From contig OZ010574.1 in NCBI GenBank assembly GCA_963932145.1, positions 83,762,049 to 83,826,048 of the forward strand: DNA of 64,000 nucleotides, read 5' to 3'. Source of the DNA: Acanthosepion lycidas (Eukaryota > Mollusca > Cephalopoda > Sepiida > Sepiidae). The notes beneath the pieces were generated by a model, which searched no databases, was not told the origin of the DNA, and was given only the letters and a program-made list of their open reading frames with translations. Position 1 is the stretch's first letter; every line of letters starts with the position of its first letter. The translations under genes and the position numbers were made by a program. Positions 11,210 to 21,739 of the stretch are shown one piece after another.

Positions 11210-11565
11210 GATGTATTATATTGGTAAGGAAAGGCCTAGGGTAGAAGTAGCAGTCAGTCATCTAATGTAACATGTGCAGGAAGGGAACTAGCACACACTG
11301 CAACATAGTGTGGCCATGGGATTGCTCACTGGAGGTACATGCAGGAACACCCTTCCACGTGAAACATGTCACTGCAAGGACCCCAATATTATACAACTAT
11401 CGACCAGAGCAGCCTCTCAAGTTGTTATACAAGAATCCAGGCTCCTAACTACTAGTCAGAATGGCAACCAGAAACTGCCAACCCGGTATTCTCAGTATGA
11501 AGAGATGTTGCCACCATCAATGCATATCACAAGAAATTCATGATTAAGGCCTGAACAAAGGAAAA

Positions 11566-11792
11566 TGTTGAGGTGTCCTCCCTCTAATGAGTCAGTTGTG
11601 GACTCTTCCACTTACTATATAATAATAGAAGGAAAGTAAACCTCGGGGCAACAGTAGTATAGATTGGACACTGGTCAACCGTTACACACTCCTAAGTCGT
11701 GTAATACTCTTCTGTTGTATTTACTGTTCGATACACAATTTATCTGCAACCTCTTGTTTTGTTATTTCTTAACTATTTACTTGGTTACAACA
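11566..11792 (+). mobile_element. Possible solo LTR, 227 bp
   Basis: Begins TGTTGAGG and ends TTACAACA, giving a 5-bp inverted end pair (TGTTG/CAACA). The flanks are GAAAA before and GAAAG after, a 5-bp duplication with one mismatch. A TATA-like CTATATAATAATA lies near 11617. No pol sequence is adjacent. The call depends on terminal signals only. Confidence 0.45.
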
Positions 11793-12279
11793 GAAAGGTA
11801 CTGGGAACCCCTTCCTAAAGAGGAAACAAGTGCAGAGCCTCTAATCCTATTCAAGAGAAGAGAGAGGTGTATGGACTAGAAGAACCTATCTATTCCTATT
11901 AAAAAAAGAAAACAAAAAAAAAACAGAAAGCAATTCCGGGTTTGACTCCCAGATAAATTATTTCAAAGAATGATTTCTTTAGATAACTCATCTGGAGAGT
12001 CAAACTGCATTCCACTGCTGCCCTAGCACAAATATGTATGCATACATGTGTTTGAGTGGAGTAAAAAAAAAATAGAATATAATATAAAATAATTCAGGTT
12101 TAACTCCGAATATCAACTCTTTCAAAATGCATATGTATATCCCCAGCCAGTAGTCAGAAAATGAAAAATGAAAGTTAAATAATATGAATCTGATCAAAAT
12201 TGACATTGCATTAATATGGTTACTACAGACATAAATAAAACTTTCTAGCAGAAACATATAAAGGTGAGAGATGAAGAGG
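11793..12279. other. No recognised gene
   Basis: AT-rich with A runs at 11901-11935 and 12063-12073. A 154-codon minus-strand frame at 12000-12464 is hydrophobic low-complexity reading overlapping the LINE relic on the other strand, and I do not consider it a gene. Confidence 0.4.
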
Positions 12280-12640
12280 AGACTTGAGGTAACAGAGATG
12301 TGGTTCCACAGAAGGATGCTGAGAATAGCATGGATGGAATATGCTAGCAACAAGTAAGACTTAAGGAAAATGGAAAAAGAAAAAGGACATATTCTCTGAA
12401 TCAGAAAGAGACAGTTTAAATTTCTAGAACACATTGAGAAAAGAAGGCTTGAAAATTTTGACACTCACAGGACATATTGAGGGACTGAGGGAAACAACAA
12501 GTAATCTACCTAGCAAATCTGTATAAATGGATGTCAGAATAAGGACTGGGAGTGATAATAAGGAGGAAAACCTTACTTAGAGCTACAAAGTATAGGAAGG
12601 TGTGTAGAGCCTGAAGAGACATGGAACATAAAGTTTTTCA
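12280..12640 (+). mobile_element. LINE 3' relic, family C
   Basis: Matches the C-terminal tail also seen at 40560-41300 and 49200-49445: an EMWFHRRMLRIAWME-like block near 12307, a HIEKRRLENFDTHRTY-like block near 12428, and the closing GAGCCTGAAGAGACATGG sequence near 12609. Several frameshifts are present. Confidence 0.65.
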
Positions 12641-12659
12641 GTTATCATTTATGCTTTGA

Positions 12660-12958
12660 AATTGTTGTTGTTTGGATTATTGATCCTTTCCTTAGCTGCA
12701 TAGTATGTGCTTTGCCAGGGCCACAATTGAATTCAGAATTTTCCTTCTCCTAGACTGGTTGCCATCCAAGGCTATAGAACTCAGTCTGTCCTACAATTTT
12801 CCTATAACTGGTGGGGAGAAGAGTTGGATTCATACATTTTTCAAGGGTATTAGCACATAAGTGAATATAATGAACTTGACTGGAATTCAAACTTAGCTCT
12901 CGAATTCCTCAAACCAATTTCAAGCTGTAATTCATTACTCTATTATTACAGAATACAA
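12660..12958 (-). mobile_element. tRNA-derived SINE (family 2, tail a)
   Basis: On the minus strand the unit runs from a tRNA-like head with a degenerate B box (AAGTTTGAATTCCAG), through TATTCACTTATGTGCTAATA and CCCTTGAAAAATGTATGAA, to a 3' region with GGCAACCAGTCTAGGAGAAG. The same tail ends the copy at 46890-47080. Confidence 0.7.
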
Positions 12959-13589
12959 AGCTAGTGACAGAATGGTCAGTGATTTGGCTGAAGTGCCTCA
13001 TGGATGTGGTATTCTGAGAGTGATGGATTGCCATTGTCTGGGTTTGGGATATGTCCAAAATGGCATGCATTCAATAGAGGGCCACAAAAATTCTGAAGTG
13101 CCATTTTGCAATATGCTCCCACACCCAGGTTAGAGACCAGCTAAGATCACATGCAGAGGGATGCTAAGCCAATGTGCAACATGTGTTCCTGTGATGTCAT
13201 TCCTACTACCTCTTAGAATCCAAGCTGCTACCAATCTCTCCTAATACAATGAATAACAAAAAGAAATGGTTCTTTTTGTTGATACTGTTTTGTGTACTTG
13301 CATGGGGGTCAGAGACAACATAGAATGCCACACTACCAAACATAAATAAAATTATATTTGTCTACTTGTTTGGATATCTGTTCTGTTTAACAAAATCCCT
13401 GGAATGATTTCAATTAAACTTTAGTTATGATTTATATGTCTTCCAACTTTCATTTCAGATTAATTCCAAGATGATTTATTGATTAAATAAAAAATCAGAG
13501 AAAGTCAGGTCATCATTTTGAACTCTAAATTCATTAATGTAAAGAAAAAAACTCCAGTTTTGAGAATCATTTATTTTATTGCTCAAGCC

Positions 13590-13690
13590 TTTCAGAATTC
13601 TACTTATTCTGCTGTCACTTCAATTCTTGTCTTCATCTATGAGGAAATTTTTCAGCATTCACTACCATAATTTACATAATTTCAAATACA
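13590..13690 (-). mobile_element. Short family C LINE relic
   Basis: Contains TTCATCTATGAGGAAATTTT followed by CAGCATTCACTACC. This corresponds, on the minus strand, to the block before MWFYRRML in family C copies at 33270, 51360 and 53800. Confidence 0.45.
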
Positions 13691-14555
13691 AAAATAGGTT
13701 TTTAGACATTTTTGCCAAAACTACAACAAAGTTTTTGAATGTATGCCAGAACAAACCATAATGCCTGGGGTTTTAGTTTTGTACGACATCAGAAACATTT
13801 CTAAGAATCAACAATTTTTAGAATTTTCAAATACCTGTAAGGTTCCTCTCTATTTATAGAGTTCACATTGTAGTTGAATTCTTTATATTCATTTTCATAT
13901 AAATACAATTGAGAAAAGTATGGATCCATTTATTCTCTCCCAGTTATGGGTTAAATATCAAAACAGACTGGGCTCTCTAGTTACATGGTTACAAAGTGAA
14001 GTGCCTGAAGATGATCTAATTTTTGACAGTGTGCAGAACTAGCTTACTCTCAATTGCTCCACAGGGAAACATCATCTGTCCCTTGAACAGCTGTGGCTAT
14101 AGGGCTGCTGTGCAGCTAAGCATGTGACTAGATCTCTTCACATCTTGTTAGATATTCATTTGCGCATAGAGTGTCTTGGGGAAAATAGACCTGGCAGAGC
14201 TCATCCCCCTGCAGATCAGACAATATCCTCTGACTTGAAGGATCACCTTGGCCATTGATTCCATCAGAGAACCCCTCCGATTTGGCTATTGATTTCAGTC
14301 TTGGAAGCCCTCTGCCTAATAATGATGTATCCTCACTTCCCTGGATGTACCACTGGTAGTTCAATCCCATGTTCAGATTTAGCCTGTAGTTAATCAAATT
14401 TTGCTGCAGTTACCATTTCCCAGTTGAACCTTGGAACCACTATACAAGGAGTTGTCTGCATGCCTCAGTGTCAGGCTTCTTTTTTCTTTGCTGGTGGATG
14501 TCAGAGTCAGCAGATCCTCATCTGCTGCTGATGCTACTACTACTAATACTACTAC

Positions 14556-14586
<31 letters not shown>

Positions 14587-14650
14587 ATAAAAAATAATAC
14601 AAAGGATCGTTCGGTTGGCAAGGTCGAATTTACTGCTTATTATTATTATT
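13691..14650. repeat. AT-rich sequence with (ATT)n tract at 14549-14590
   Basis: No gene recognised. The (ACT)n/(ATT)n tract accounts for the Asn-, Ile- or Ser-rich frames in this stretch, which are not genes. A further short ATT run at 14639-14650 adjoins the SINE head. Confidence 0.6.
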
Positions 14651-14912
14651 TGTGGCCGAGCAGTTAGGCACGTCAAGCTAAATGACAGTTCCGTATAGGA
14701 TGCAGGTTCGAATCCTGTCAAAGGACGAATATTTTCTATGAAAATTTCTTGGACATTCAGGCTGGTAAATGTTATTTGATACTGTTTATTATAAACAGAG
14801 CATTTACTTAAATACTTGTATCTATAAAAAGAATGTTAAACATAAAAATGTCTTTAATAAATTGTCGGACTTTGTCCATTTCTTAATGTGTATATATATA
14901 TATATATATATG
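14651..14912 (+). mobile_element. tRNA-derived SINE (family 1), copy B
   Basis: Well preserved. The head starts TGTGGCCGAGCAGTTAGGCA, a good RNA polymerase III A box resembling tRNA-Leu/Ser. A canonical B box GGTTCGAATCC follows at about 14706-14716. The body carries the same CATTCAGGCTGGTAAATGTT and TTTATTATAAACAGA blocks as copy A. It ends in a (TA)n tail at 14888-14912. Confidence 0.85.
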
Positions 14913-16925
14913 ATAAAATAGAAAATAATATTTAAATATATATAAGGGCAAATATTATCACCATCATTAAAACAAATGTTAAATGACAGAAAATAATTGA
15001 CTGTACAGAATAAATATTTAAAATAAATGTAACATCACAAAATAAATATTAGGATTTGAAATACCCACTGTAAAACATCTTTTAGTAATTACTCAGTCTA
15101 ACTTAGGCTGTCATGAGAATGCAAATCAGGGGTACTCAACGAGGATAAAATTCACACTATATGTAATACTAGATAATTATTCTGCTCATTTATGATATGA
15201 CCATTAAGCCTTCCTACTGTAACATTCTTATAAACATGTACACAAATAACTAATATAAAGATAGACATTCACATACCATGTAAATCAATAAAACATGAGT
15301 AGTAAAAGTGAGATGTTATTCCACTTGTATATGCAGTCATGTGATACAACAGAATATAAGCATTGCTAGTTTTAAAAATAAACTGTTTTCTCTTGGACCT
15401 GCAGAGTGGAAAACATGATAGAAACAGTCTTAAGCAAGTACCTGATTTTGGTCACCTTTTTTTCTTATTAATTTTCTCACACAGACAGACACACATAGAC
15501 TTTATATTGAAACGTTTTGATGTCAGTGTCAATAAAATACAGACTCTGCACATAAGCTTTATTTTTCCTTTATTTTTCAGGTTTAGTTTTTGTATTTTTT
15601 TGAATATTTTTTACAATGTATCCTGCAATTGAAATATGTTATAATATATAAATATTTTATAGGTAATTAGAAATGCTTTATGAACATTTATCGTGTCTTG
15701 GATCATCTTGAACCTTTTGAGCTAAATTCAGTTATACTTTGTAAGAAACCTAAATAAATAGAAAGCAATTGGGAAAAGCAAAAGAGAGGAGGATTTGGGG
15801 AGTTGGCATGAAGGATGCAAGTTAGGAGGTAAGTAAGCCAGAAAAAATTGAGAAGAATAACAGGTGAAAAGAAAAAAATGTATGCATATGAAGGAGAAAG
15901 AGTGGATATGAAAGAAAGAGACATACTTTCTGGTTGGATATTGAGACAATTAGCAAAAGATTGAAAGCTAGGTAGGTATGGAAAGACAATTATTTCAATG
16001 CATAATAGGTTATGTAACGGTTTTCATCTTGGAAAGTAGAAATGACAAACCAAGTTAAAGTTTTGGTCTAGACTGTTCTGTTCACTTTCATGCTAGTTCT
16101 ATTTGGAAAGGCATGAACCTTTCTCTTCTTCTCCTGGCTGTGAGTTATATAGATAGGTAGAATGAACTCTTTAACTTTATGTCTGGGTTGCAACTAATCT
16201 AAGAGAAGTAAATCTGAATTCCAAACAGAGAAGGCAACAGGAAATCACTCTACTATCTTTCCCGTCATATCATTTCTCAGGTAATAAAGAAAAGGAATCT
16301 GTGGAGGGCTATAGCCACTGATATCAGGAAGTAACATGGCTTATTCTTTATGGAGAGAGAGGGAGAAAGGAGAGAGAGAGAGAGTAAAAGAAAGATAAAA
16401 GAGAGGATGCTGTGGAAAATACTTTTTATTCATTATTCCATTTTCACTTGAAACATATCCCTAATTCATATTTGGATAAGATTTTGATAAAAACATGGAT
16501 AGTCATTGAAGATCAGAATGAATAAGGGATAGAGTGAAAAGATACAGTTACAAAGTGAGAGAAGATTACAAGAATGAGATAACCTCAGTTGTCAAAACCT
16601 GCTGAATTTCCACAAATCCAGTTTTATTGATTTTCTCTTTGATACAACCCTTTACCAAGTTTTTCACATGTGACATGAGATAAAAAAATATTTTTTCTTC
16701 AAAAGCTATTAAACATATTGTGAGGGTTTTTCTGAATATGTGAGTAGTTTCATGATTACAATTTTTCATTCTCAAAAAATGATTGGTTTCCTTGGATTTT
16801 CCTATTTTATGTTTCAGTATTCATATTGTTCATCTTATTCCTAACATTTCTGGTATTAGTTATAGTGGTCATGTTTAACTGCCACATTCTTACAATTTCT
16901 AATTCCAGGCCCTTATATTTTAAAA
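14913..16925. other. No recognised gene
   Basis: AT-rich intronic sequence. A possible 33-bp phase-0 open segment at 15405-15437 lies between an acceptor (GGACCTGCAG) and GTACCT, but it is too short to trust. A (GA)n run lies at 16356-16387. Hydrophobic frames at 15703-15949 are shadows of purine-rich DNA. Confidence 0.4.
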
Positions 16926-17265
16926 TATCTTTTTTATTAGATTATTATTATTATTATTATTATCTCTGTATTTTTTAAGATAAAGATCTGCTAATTAAAG
17001 TGTGGATAGTGAATCACAACCAGCAGCTTTAGGTATCATGCACTTTTCTTTTAGTTCTAAATTTTCATTCCTTCACAAATTATTCTTGCTGTTCCTAAGT
17101 GGCTTCCATTCTGTAACTGGGAAAACAATGCCAGTTTTCTTTATCCAAGTCTCCATTCTGTCTGTCACTGTACCAACCACATCAATAACAAAGGTTATGA
17201 TTGTGATGTCCAACTTTCATAGCCTTGTGATTTCAAACTTCTGTGGGTCATAGTTGGTGATTCAA
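16926..17265 (-). mobile_element. LINE 3' end, RLE-type family D, proximal copy
   Basis: On the minus strand it encodes a decayed VVGTVTDRMETWIKKTGIV block, the C-terminal segment that in RLE-type LINEs follows the endonuclease (compare IPVVVGAL in the 1-2122 element). It ends in an ATT tract at 16940-16962. It aligns with 17540-17890, for example through the shared CTAAGTGGCTTCCATTCTGTAA run. Confidence 0.55.
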
Positions 17266-17539
17266 ACCCAAATCATTTACAGTTCTCTGGATATTACTAT
17301 TCCTACCCTGCTGAGCATGCTTTTGTATTAGATTTGATGCAAATGGATGCATTCACTTACACTGTGGTTTGGCAGTGCATTCCTTTCTCGCCACTAAAGC
17401 AGCATTTTCTTTTTTTTTCTTTTTGCTTTGATATAATTGATCCTGATTTATTTTCTGGCTGCAATGATGAGTTTCTATCTTTACAACTGTGATTTTCTTT
17501 TCCTACTTCTGTCTGAACATTCTTTAACACATATGTTTT

Positions 17540-18190
17540 TACTAGAGTATTATTATTATTATTACCATCATTATTATTATCATTGGTATTTTCTCAGATA
17601 AAGACATAATATCTGGTAATTATTGCATTGATAGAGACCACAACCAGCAACATTAGTTACCATGTACGTTTCCTTTGCTTCTAATTTTTTATTACTTTTC
17701 CAACTATTCTTGCCGTTCTTAAGTGGCTTCCATTCTGTAACAGTTCCACTGGGTAATCAATGCCAGTTTTCTTTATCCAAGTTTCCATTCTGACTGTCAC
17801 TGTACCAAGCACACTGATGACAAATGATGGGATTGTAACATTTTTCAACTTCCAAAACCTTCAATGGGTCATAGTTGGTTATTTTTTTTCTTCTTCCTTT
17901 TTCTTAATTTTTGTATCAAGAGCACATTACAGATGAATGATTAACTCTTCTTTTCTAAATTAATCTTTCACCAATATGTCCGATTTTTTGTGCTCTACTT
18001 TCTTTTGTGCTTATATTGAAAAATCCCACAAAATCATGGATGTTTTTTGACTCAAGATCTTTCTCAGATTTATGGTTGTACCATTCTTTCTCTCACTGAA
18101 AACTGCACTTCTCACAGAACTTCCAATGGATGATTGTCTCAACTTGATCTTGTCTTGCCCTTTTACACTCATTCTGAGCTAAACATGGAT
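17540..18190 (-). mobile_element. LINE 3' end, RLE-type family D, distal copy
   Basis: The minus strand gives a KEWYNHKSEKDLES-like block near 18080, then FVISVLGTVTVRMETWIKKT and GIDYPVELLQ, with an (ATT)n-type tail at 17548-17585. It has the same orientation as the proximal copy and is longer on the 5' side. Frameshifts separate the blocks. Confidence 0.6.
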
Positions 18191-18330
18191 ACCCACTTAC
18201 AGTGTGTGCCATAGTTTCATCAAATTATCATATGTTAGCGGTGATATATTTTCTTTGTGGACACACTTCCTCAGATTATTTGTACTGATACATAAACATG
18301 AGATTAATATTCTTATGAATCTTTTTTCAG

Positions 18331-18410
18331 ATATTGAGAAAGAACTGAGTATTTTGGACTCACTGTTGCAGACTCAAAATATTGAGTATACAGAACTGCT
18401 CAACTACAAG
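18331..18410 (+). CDS. Candidate internal exon 2 of a host gene, coiled coil
   Basis: This 80-bp segment has a strong acceptor (GAATCTTTTTTCAG) and donor (AAG|GTAGGT). It reads two bases of a split codon, then 26 codons: IEKELSILDSLLQTQN followed by IEYTELLNYK. Hydrophobic residues fall in a heptad-like pattern and the charge pattern fits a coiled coil. It ends on a codon boundary and so joins in phase to the exon at 62234. The required incoming phase (one carried base) does not match the end of the 4771-4851 exon. I do not recognise the protein; long coiled-coil cytoskeletal or ciliary proteins are possible, but that is a guess from composition. Confidence 0.65.
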
Positions 18411-18501
18411 GTAGGTAATCTATCTGGTCATTATTTTTATAATATCTGTCTATCTATCTACCTCAATCTGGTCATTATTTTCTCATAGTTGCCTATCTAT
18501 C

Positions 18502-18766
18502 TGTTATGGGAACTTCCCTATAATGATAATGGACTCTTCCTGACACTATAAATACTGCGCCTCCCAAGAGGTATAATGAATGAATGGTGTAACGAGCCGA
18601 GACAATATTAGTTCACTCTAAACCAGACCATTACTAACACCTTCAACTTCTTGTACTATATTTCTGTTGTAATATATCTTTGTTATTCTACTCTTGTGTT
18701 CCTGTTGTTCTTCCTTGGTTCTAACCTTGGACCATAACTGTGGTGCAAGGATATTGGACCATAACA
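18502..18766 (+). mobile_element. Probable solo LTR, 265 bp
   Basis: Ends are a perfect 8-bp inverted pair, TGTTATGG at the left and CCATAACA at the right. The flanking 5-mers are CTATC and TTATC, a target duplication with one change. A TATA-like CTATAAATACTGCGCC lies near 18548. It sits about 90 bp downstream of the exon 2 donor, within the intron. Confidence 0.6.
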
Positions 18767-18904
18767 TTATCTATGACTGATTCATTCATTCATCAGTTCT
18801 TTGCAGGCCAGAAAATTCTTTTAGATTATAAGAATTTTATTTAGGAAATAATAATGGTTAATGATACAAGCCTTAATAATTAACCTATAGAAGTGGAGAG
18901 TAAA

Positions 18905-19030
18905 GGTGGATTTGTACTTTTCCCAATGCTATTTGCATGTAAGTGAATGTAACAAGTACAATGGGAATTGGAATTTGGCTTTCGGATTAACAATTCTGAG
19001 CCATTATCCATTACACCATACACATCCAAG
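18905..19030 (-). mobile_element. SINE family 2 fragment
   Basis: The minus strand reads a tRNA-like head (ATGGTGTAATGGATAATGGC, then a B-box relic near AATTCCCATTG) and continues to TTACATTCACTTACATGC. Only the 5' half is recognisable. Confidence 0.6.
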
Positions 19031-19412
19031 CTTACAGCATATCATATATTCTTGCCTCTCTCCTGTTGTTGTTGTTGCTATCTCATTTAGTGCTAACTAT
19101 ATCTCCTATTGTTTTAAAGGTGGTGTTGATAAATTTTAAGTTAATGCTGGATAAATTATTTTCACTGGTGGCTGTTATAGAGATGGTATGTATGATTATG
19201 TGCCTAATTTTGGTATGAGTGTTGGGATAATTACTATTTGTGAATTTTTGTATTTTTCCTCACTGTATTTTATAGGCTTTTCATTTGGCATCATACAGAA
19301 AATAATTCACATATTGAAAGAGTTTGAAAGCATTTTCAATGTATTTCTTTCATCAGACAGGAATAGAGGGCTACAGATTCTAACTATTCTTATATAAGTG
19401 ACTCTAGATTTT

Positions 19413-19472
19413 ATTTTATTGTTTTGGTGGGAGTGGAAGTGTACACTTCTACTTCCATCACAACAATAAAAT
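19413..19472. repeat. 60-bp near-perfect palindrome
   Basis: The arms 19413-19442 and 19443-19472 are reverse complements at 26 of 30 positions, with no spacer (centre GTGT|ACAC). Three of the four mismatches would be G-U pairs in plus-strand RNA. It could be a collapsed MITE or a foldback RNA hairpin. Confidence 0.85.
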
Positions 19473-19538
19473 CCATTCATTTTTAGAAATTGCTTCATAT
19501 ATATATATATAAATACACACATACACACTCATATATAT

Positions 19539-19787
19539 CAAAGTGTAGTATCTGCACTTTGTGAGCTGCCAGGTCGGGTGTCTGTCGAACTCTCTGCTTG
19601 CAGAGAGAAACCCGGACGAAGCTCCGCCGAAGGGTAGGGTTTCGTTGGGGGAGGTTGACGGAACTGGCCCGCCTCGGCGGGTTTGGATGGTTATTTATTT
19701 TTGGCTGGGCCTATGGGCTCAGAGATACCCACATTAAAAAGGCCTTGTGCCACATTCAATCCCCGTGGGTGGATTGATAAATATCAT
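19539..19787. other. GC-rich structured island of unknown type between (AT)n tracts
   Basis: About 250 bp that is strikingly GC-rich against its surroundings, bounded by TA repeats on both sides. It holds nested inverted repeats: CAAAGTG/CACTTTG (19539-19561); then GAGCT/AGCTC (19563-19624) enclosing GTCGGGT/ACCCGGAC, which encloses CTCTCTGC-TT-GCAGAGAG; then CCCGCC-TC-GGCGGG (19668-19681); and CAATCC/GGATTG near 19757-19776. The left edge ATCAAAGTGTAGTATCTG resembles the U2 snRNA segment ATCAAGTGTAGTATCTG (recalled from knowledge of U2) with one inserted A. The rest does not look like U2. It may be a snRNA-derived SINE or another structured-RNA retroposon with an AT tail. I do not recognise the family. 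Confidence 0.5.
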
Positions 19788-20089
19788 ATATATATATATA
19801 TATGTATATATATGATAAGATAAAGAAAGAATAGGAAATGTTTATCAATCTAATGTTTCAGTTTTATTAAAGCCTTGTCAGAGACTGAGATATGGAGAAA
19901 AAGAAGAAATACATTCTGTTACTTTTACTTTTGTGTTAGATTTTCATTAGTTAGTTATACATCATGTGCATTTGACTCTTTTAAGACAACACTAGTATAA
20001 TTTATGATATTCCATATTCAAGGAGAGAGGATATATCCATCTAAAGTTTCAAGAAATTAAATATATATAAAATTTATATATAAGAAGCC

Positions 20090-20530
20090 TATGTTGTAGC
20101 CACATTAAACACACTAATTCATTTACTAGCTCAGTCACTAACACTACTTTCAAAATCTACCACAGTTCTAACTGTAGAAGTCATAACATAATTCAATTAC
20201 TAGAATGCACACTATGCCAGAAACAATATTAGAGAAAATCTGAATTCACTAGAGAATTAATAATTATTGGAATTGGATTAAATATGCTTAAGATTACCTG
20301 TAGAACAACATTTCCACCTAGAAAAATATGATCTTAATAGCCATGCAAAATTCACTATTATCGAAAGGACAGAAATAGACACAAAAGATAAACTTAGGAA
20401 AATACTAAAAGAACATGAAGACAAATAGACTTTATGCCTCAAAATCTTCGTCCAGATGGACTTAACAACAGACTAAACAGCACAGATAGAATATATAATC
20501 CCATAGATCACCTCCACCTATATTTCTTAT
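20090..20530 (+). mobile_element. Penelope-like element, GIY-YIG endonuclease fragment
   Basis: The plus strand reads SFTSSVTNTTFKIYHSSNCR, then NIIQLLECTLCQKQY, where active elements continue into the GIY-YIG box, but here a stop follows QY. Further on come RLPVEQHFHLEKYDLNSHAK, FTIIERTEIDTKDKL and a worn LKxxPDGLN end. This is the C-terminal linker and endonuclease of a Penelope-like retroelement. It has internal stops and is cut off on both sides. Confidence 0.75.
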
Positions 20531-20939
20531 CACACTAGACAGGCATATTTGCAGAGGTGTTGACGTCTCCCACATATACACACACACACAAATATATGCA
20601 CATAGACACATCAAACACACACTCAAGAAGATAACATACACATAATACACACATCCCCTTCCCAGCAACCAGTAAAACTGTCAGAATGACTAAGGAGGTT
20701 AATCTGAGAACTTCAAAGAGGCCTTTTGACCAGTACAAGGAATGACCAAAAATTAACCATAAAAAACAAATGAAAACTACAGGCAAAGTTTACTTTCTTC
20801 AGGGACAGTCATTCACTCCTGTAGCTCACTGCTACTAACAAGCAGGAACCTAATTTAAATAATAAAATAAAAATATTAATATACAACCCAGTGTGTTTGA
20901 AATTTAAATTTTTTTTTTAACATTTTTTATTGCTCAAGG

Positions 20940-20962
20940 TGCACACACACACACACACACAT
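20940..20962. repeat. (CA)n microsatellite
   Basis: Ten uninterrupted CA units after GTG. It lies between the two Penelope-like fragments. Confidence 0.9.
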
Positions 20963-21739
20963 AAAATAGATATAGGTTAGTAAATATTAGTTAATAAAAG
21001 ATGAAAAAATGGAAGGGTACCAATATAATCAGTATAATAAACATTTATTAAATATTTATTATTAACCATAGGACATTGAAGCACAGAGAGAAAGGTTTTA
21101 AGTTTGGAATTTTCAGACATGCCTATGTTCTTTGTCAATAGATTAAGAAATAAACAGAGAAATGGTAATTACTCACTGATAGATATTTTTGTAGACTGTG
21201 TATTTTCTGGTGGAAATCATATTGTTAGCAAAAACCTGATCTCTGTCTGATTTCTCAATGTGCAAAACTTTTTAAGAAAATAAACATAAATTTGAAATTT
21301 TGATCAGTGTAAAAAGCATTAGGCAGGTCTATTATTACTAGTGTGGGGAGTGGTGGTGAGATTGTAAACATAGATGAAGAGAATTATAGAGTGTGGAGGC
21401 AGAAAGATGTCTAGTTGTAGTAAAAATTGTTGGACCAAGTTGTCAAGTATAGAAAGATTGGCTGTGGATATAATATCATATGATGGAAAAAAATGGAATA
21501 TATAATAATAAAACATGATTAAATATAATGAAATGAAAAGAAAAATTGAAGGGACAAAATAAAGGATAAAAAATTTGGAAAAAATCTGGAAATCTGTTGT
21601 TAACAAAATTAGTGGGTAGAGAAAATAAAATAAAAAATAAGGAAAAAACTGGGAAGAAACGTGTATATAAATGCACATGTGTACATATACACAAGCCACC
21701 ACATAAACATAGAGTTAATTTAGAGTTAAAATGTGGGTG

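Noticed and set aside
12000..12464. 154-codon hydrophobic frame on the minus strand
   Set aside because: It overlaps a plus-strand LINE relic and A-rich runs. Repetitive Phe/Leu/Ile composition is expected from AT-rich antisense reading.
14394..14721. Ile-, Asn- or Ser-rich frames around 14.5 kb
   Set aside because: They are translations of the (ATT)n and (ACT)n microsatellite in different frames.
14651..14725. Functional tRNA gene
   Set aside because: The A and B boxes are good, but the sequence does not fold into a proper cloverleaf with an acceptor stem and continues into a SINE body shared with 3978-4236.
19539..19561. Genuine U2 snRNA gene
   Set aside because: Only about 17 bases resemble U2. 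The Sm site and later stem-loops of U2 are not found downstream.
19539..19624. Hammerhead or HDV-like ribozyme
   Set aside because: Stem layout is suggestive, but the conserved cores (CUGANGA with GAAA, or the HDV double pseudoknot) cannot be placed. It is kept only as a test under the island finding.
21319..21702. 127-codon minus-strand frame rich in Phe, Leu and Ile
   Set aside because: Low-complexity shadow of purine-rich DNA. It lacks domains and has no splice or start context.
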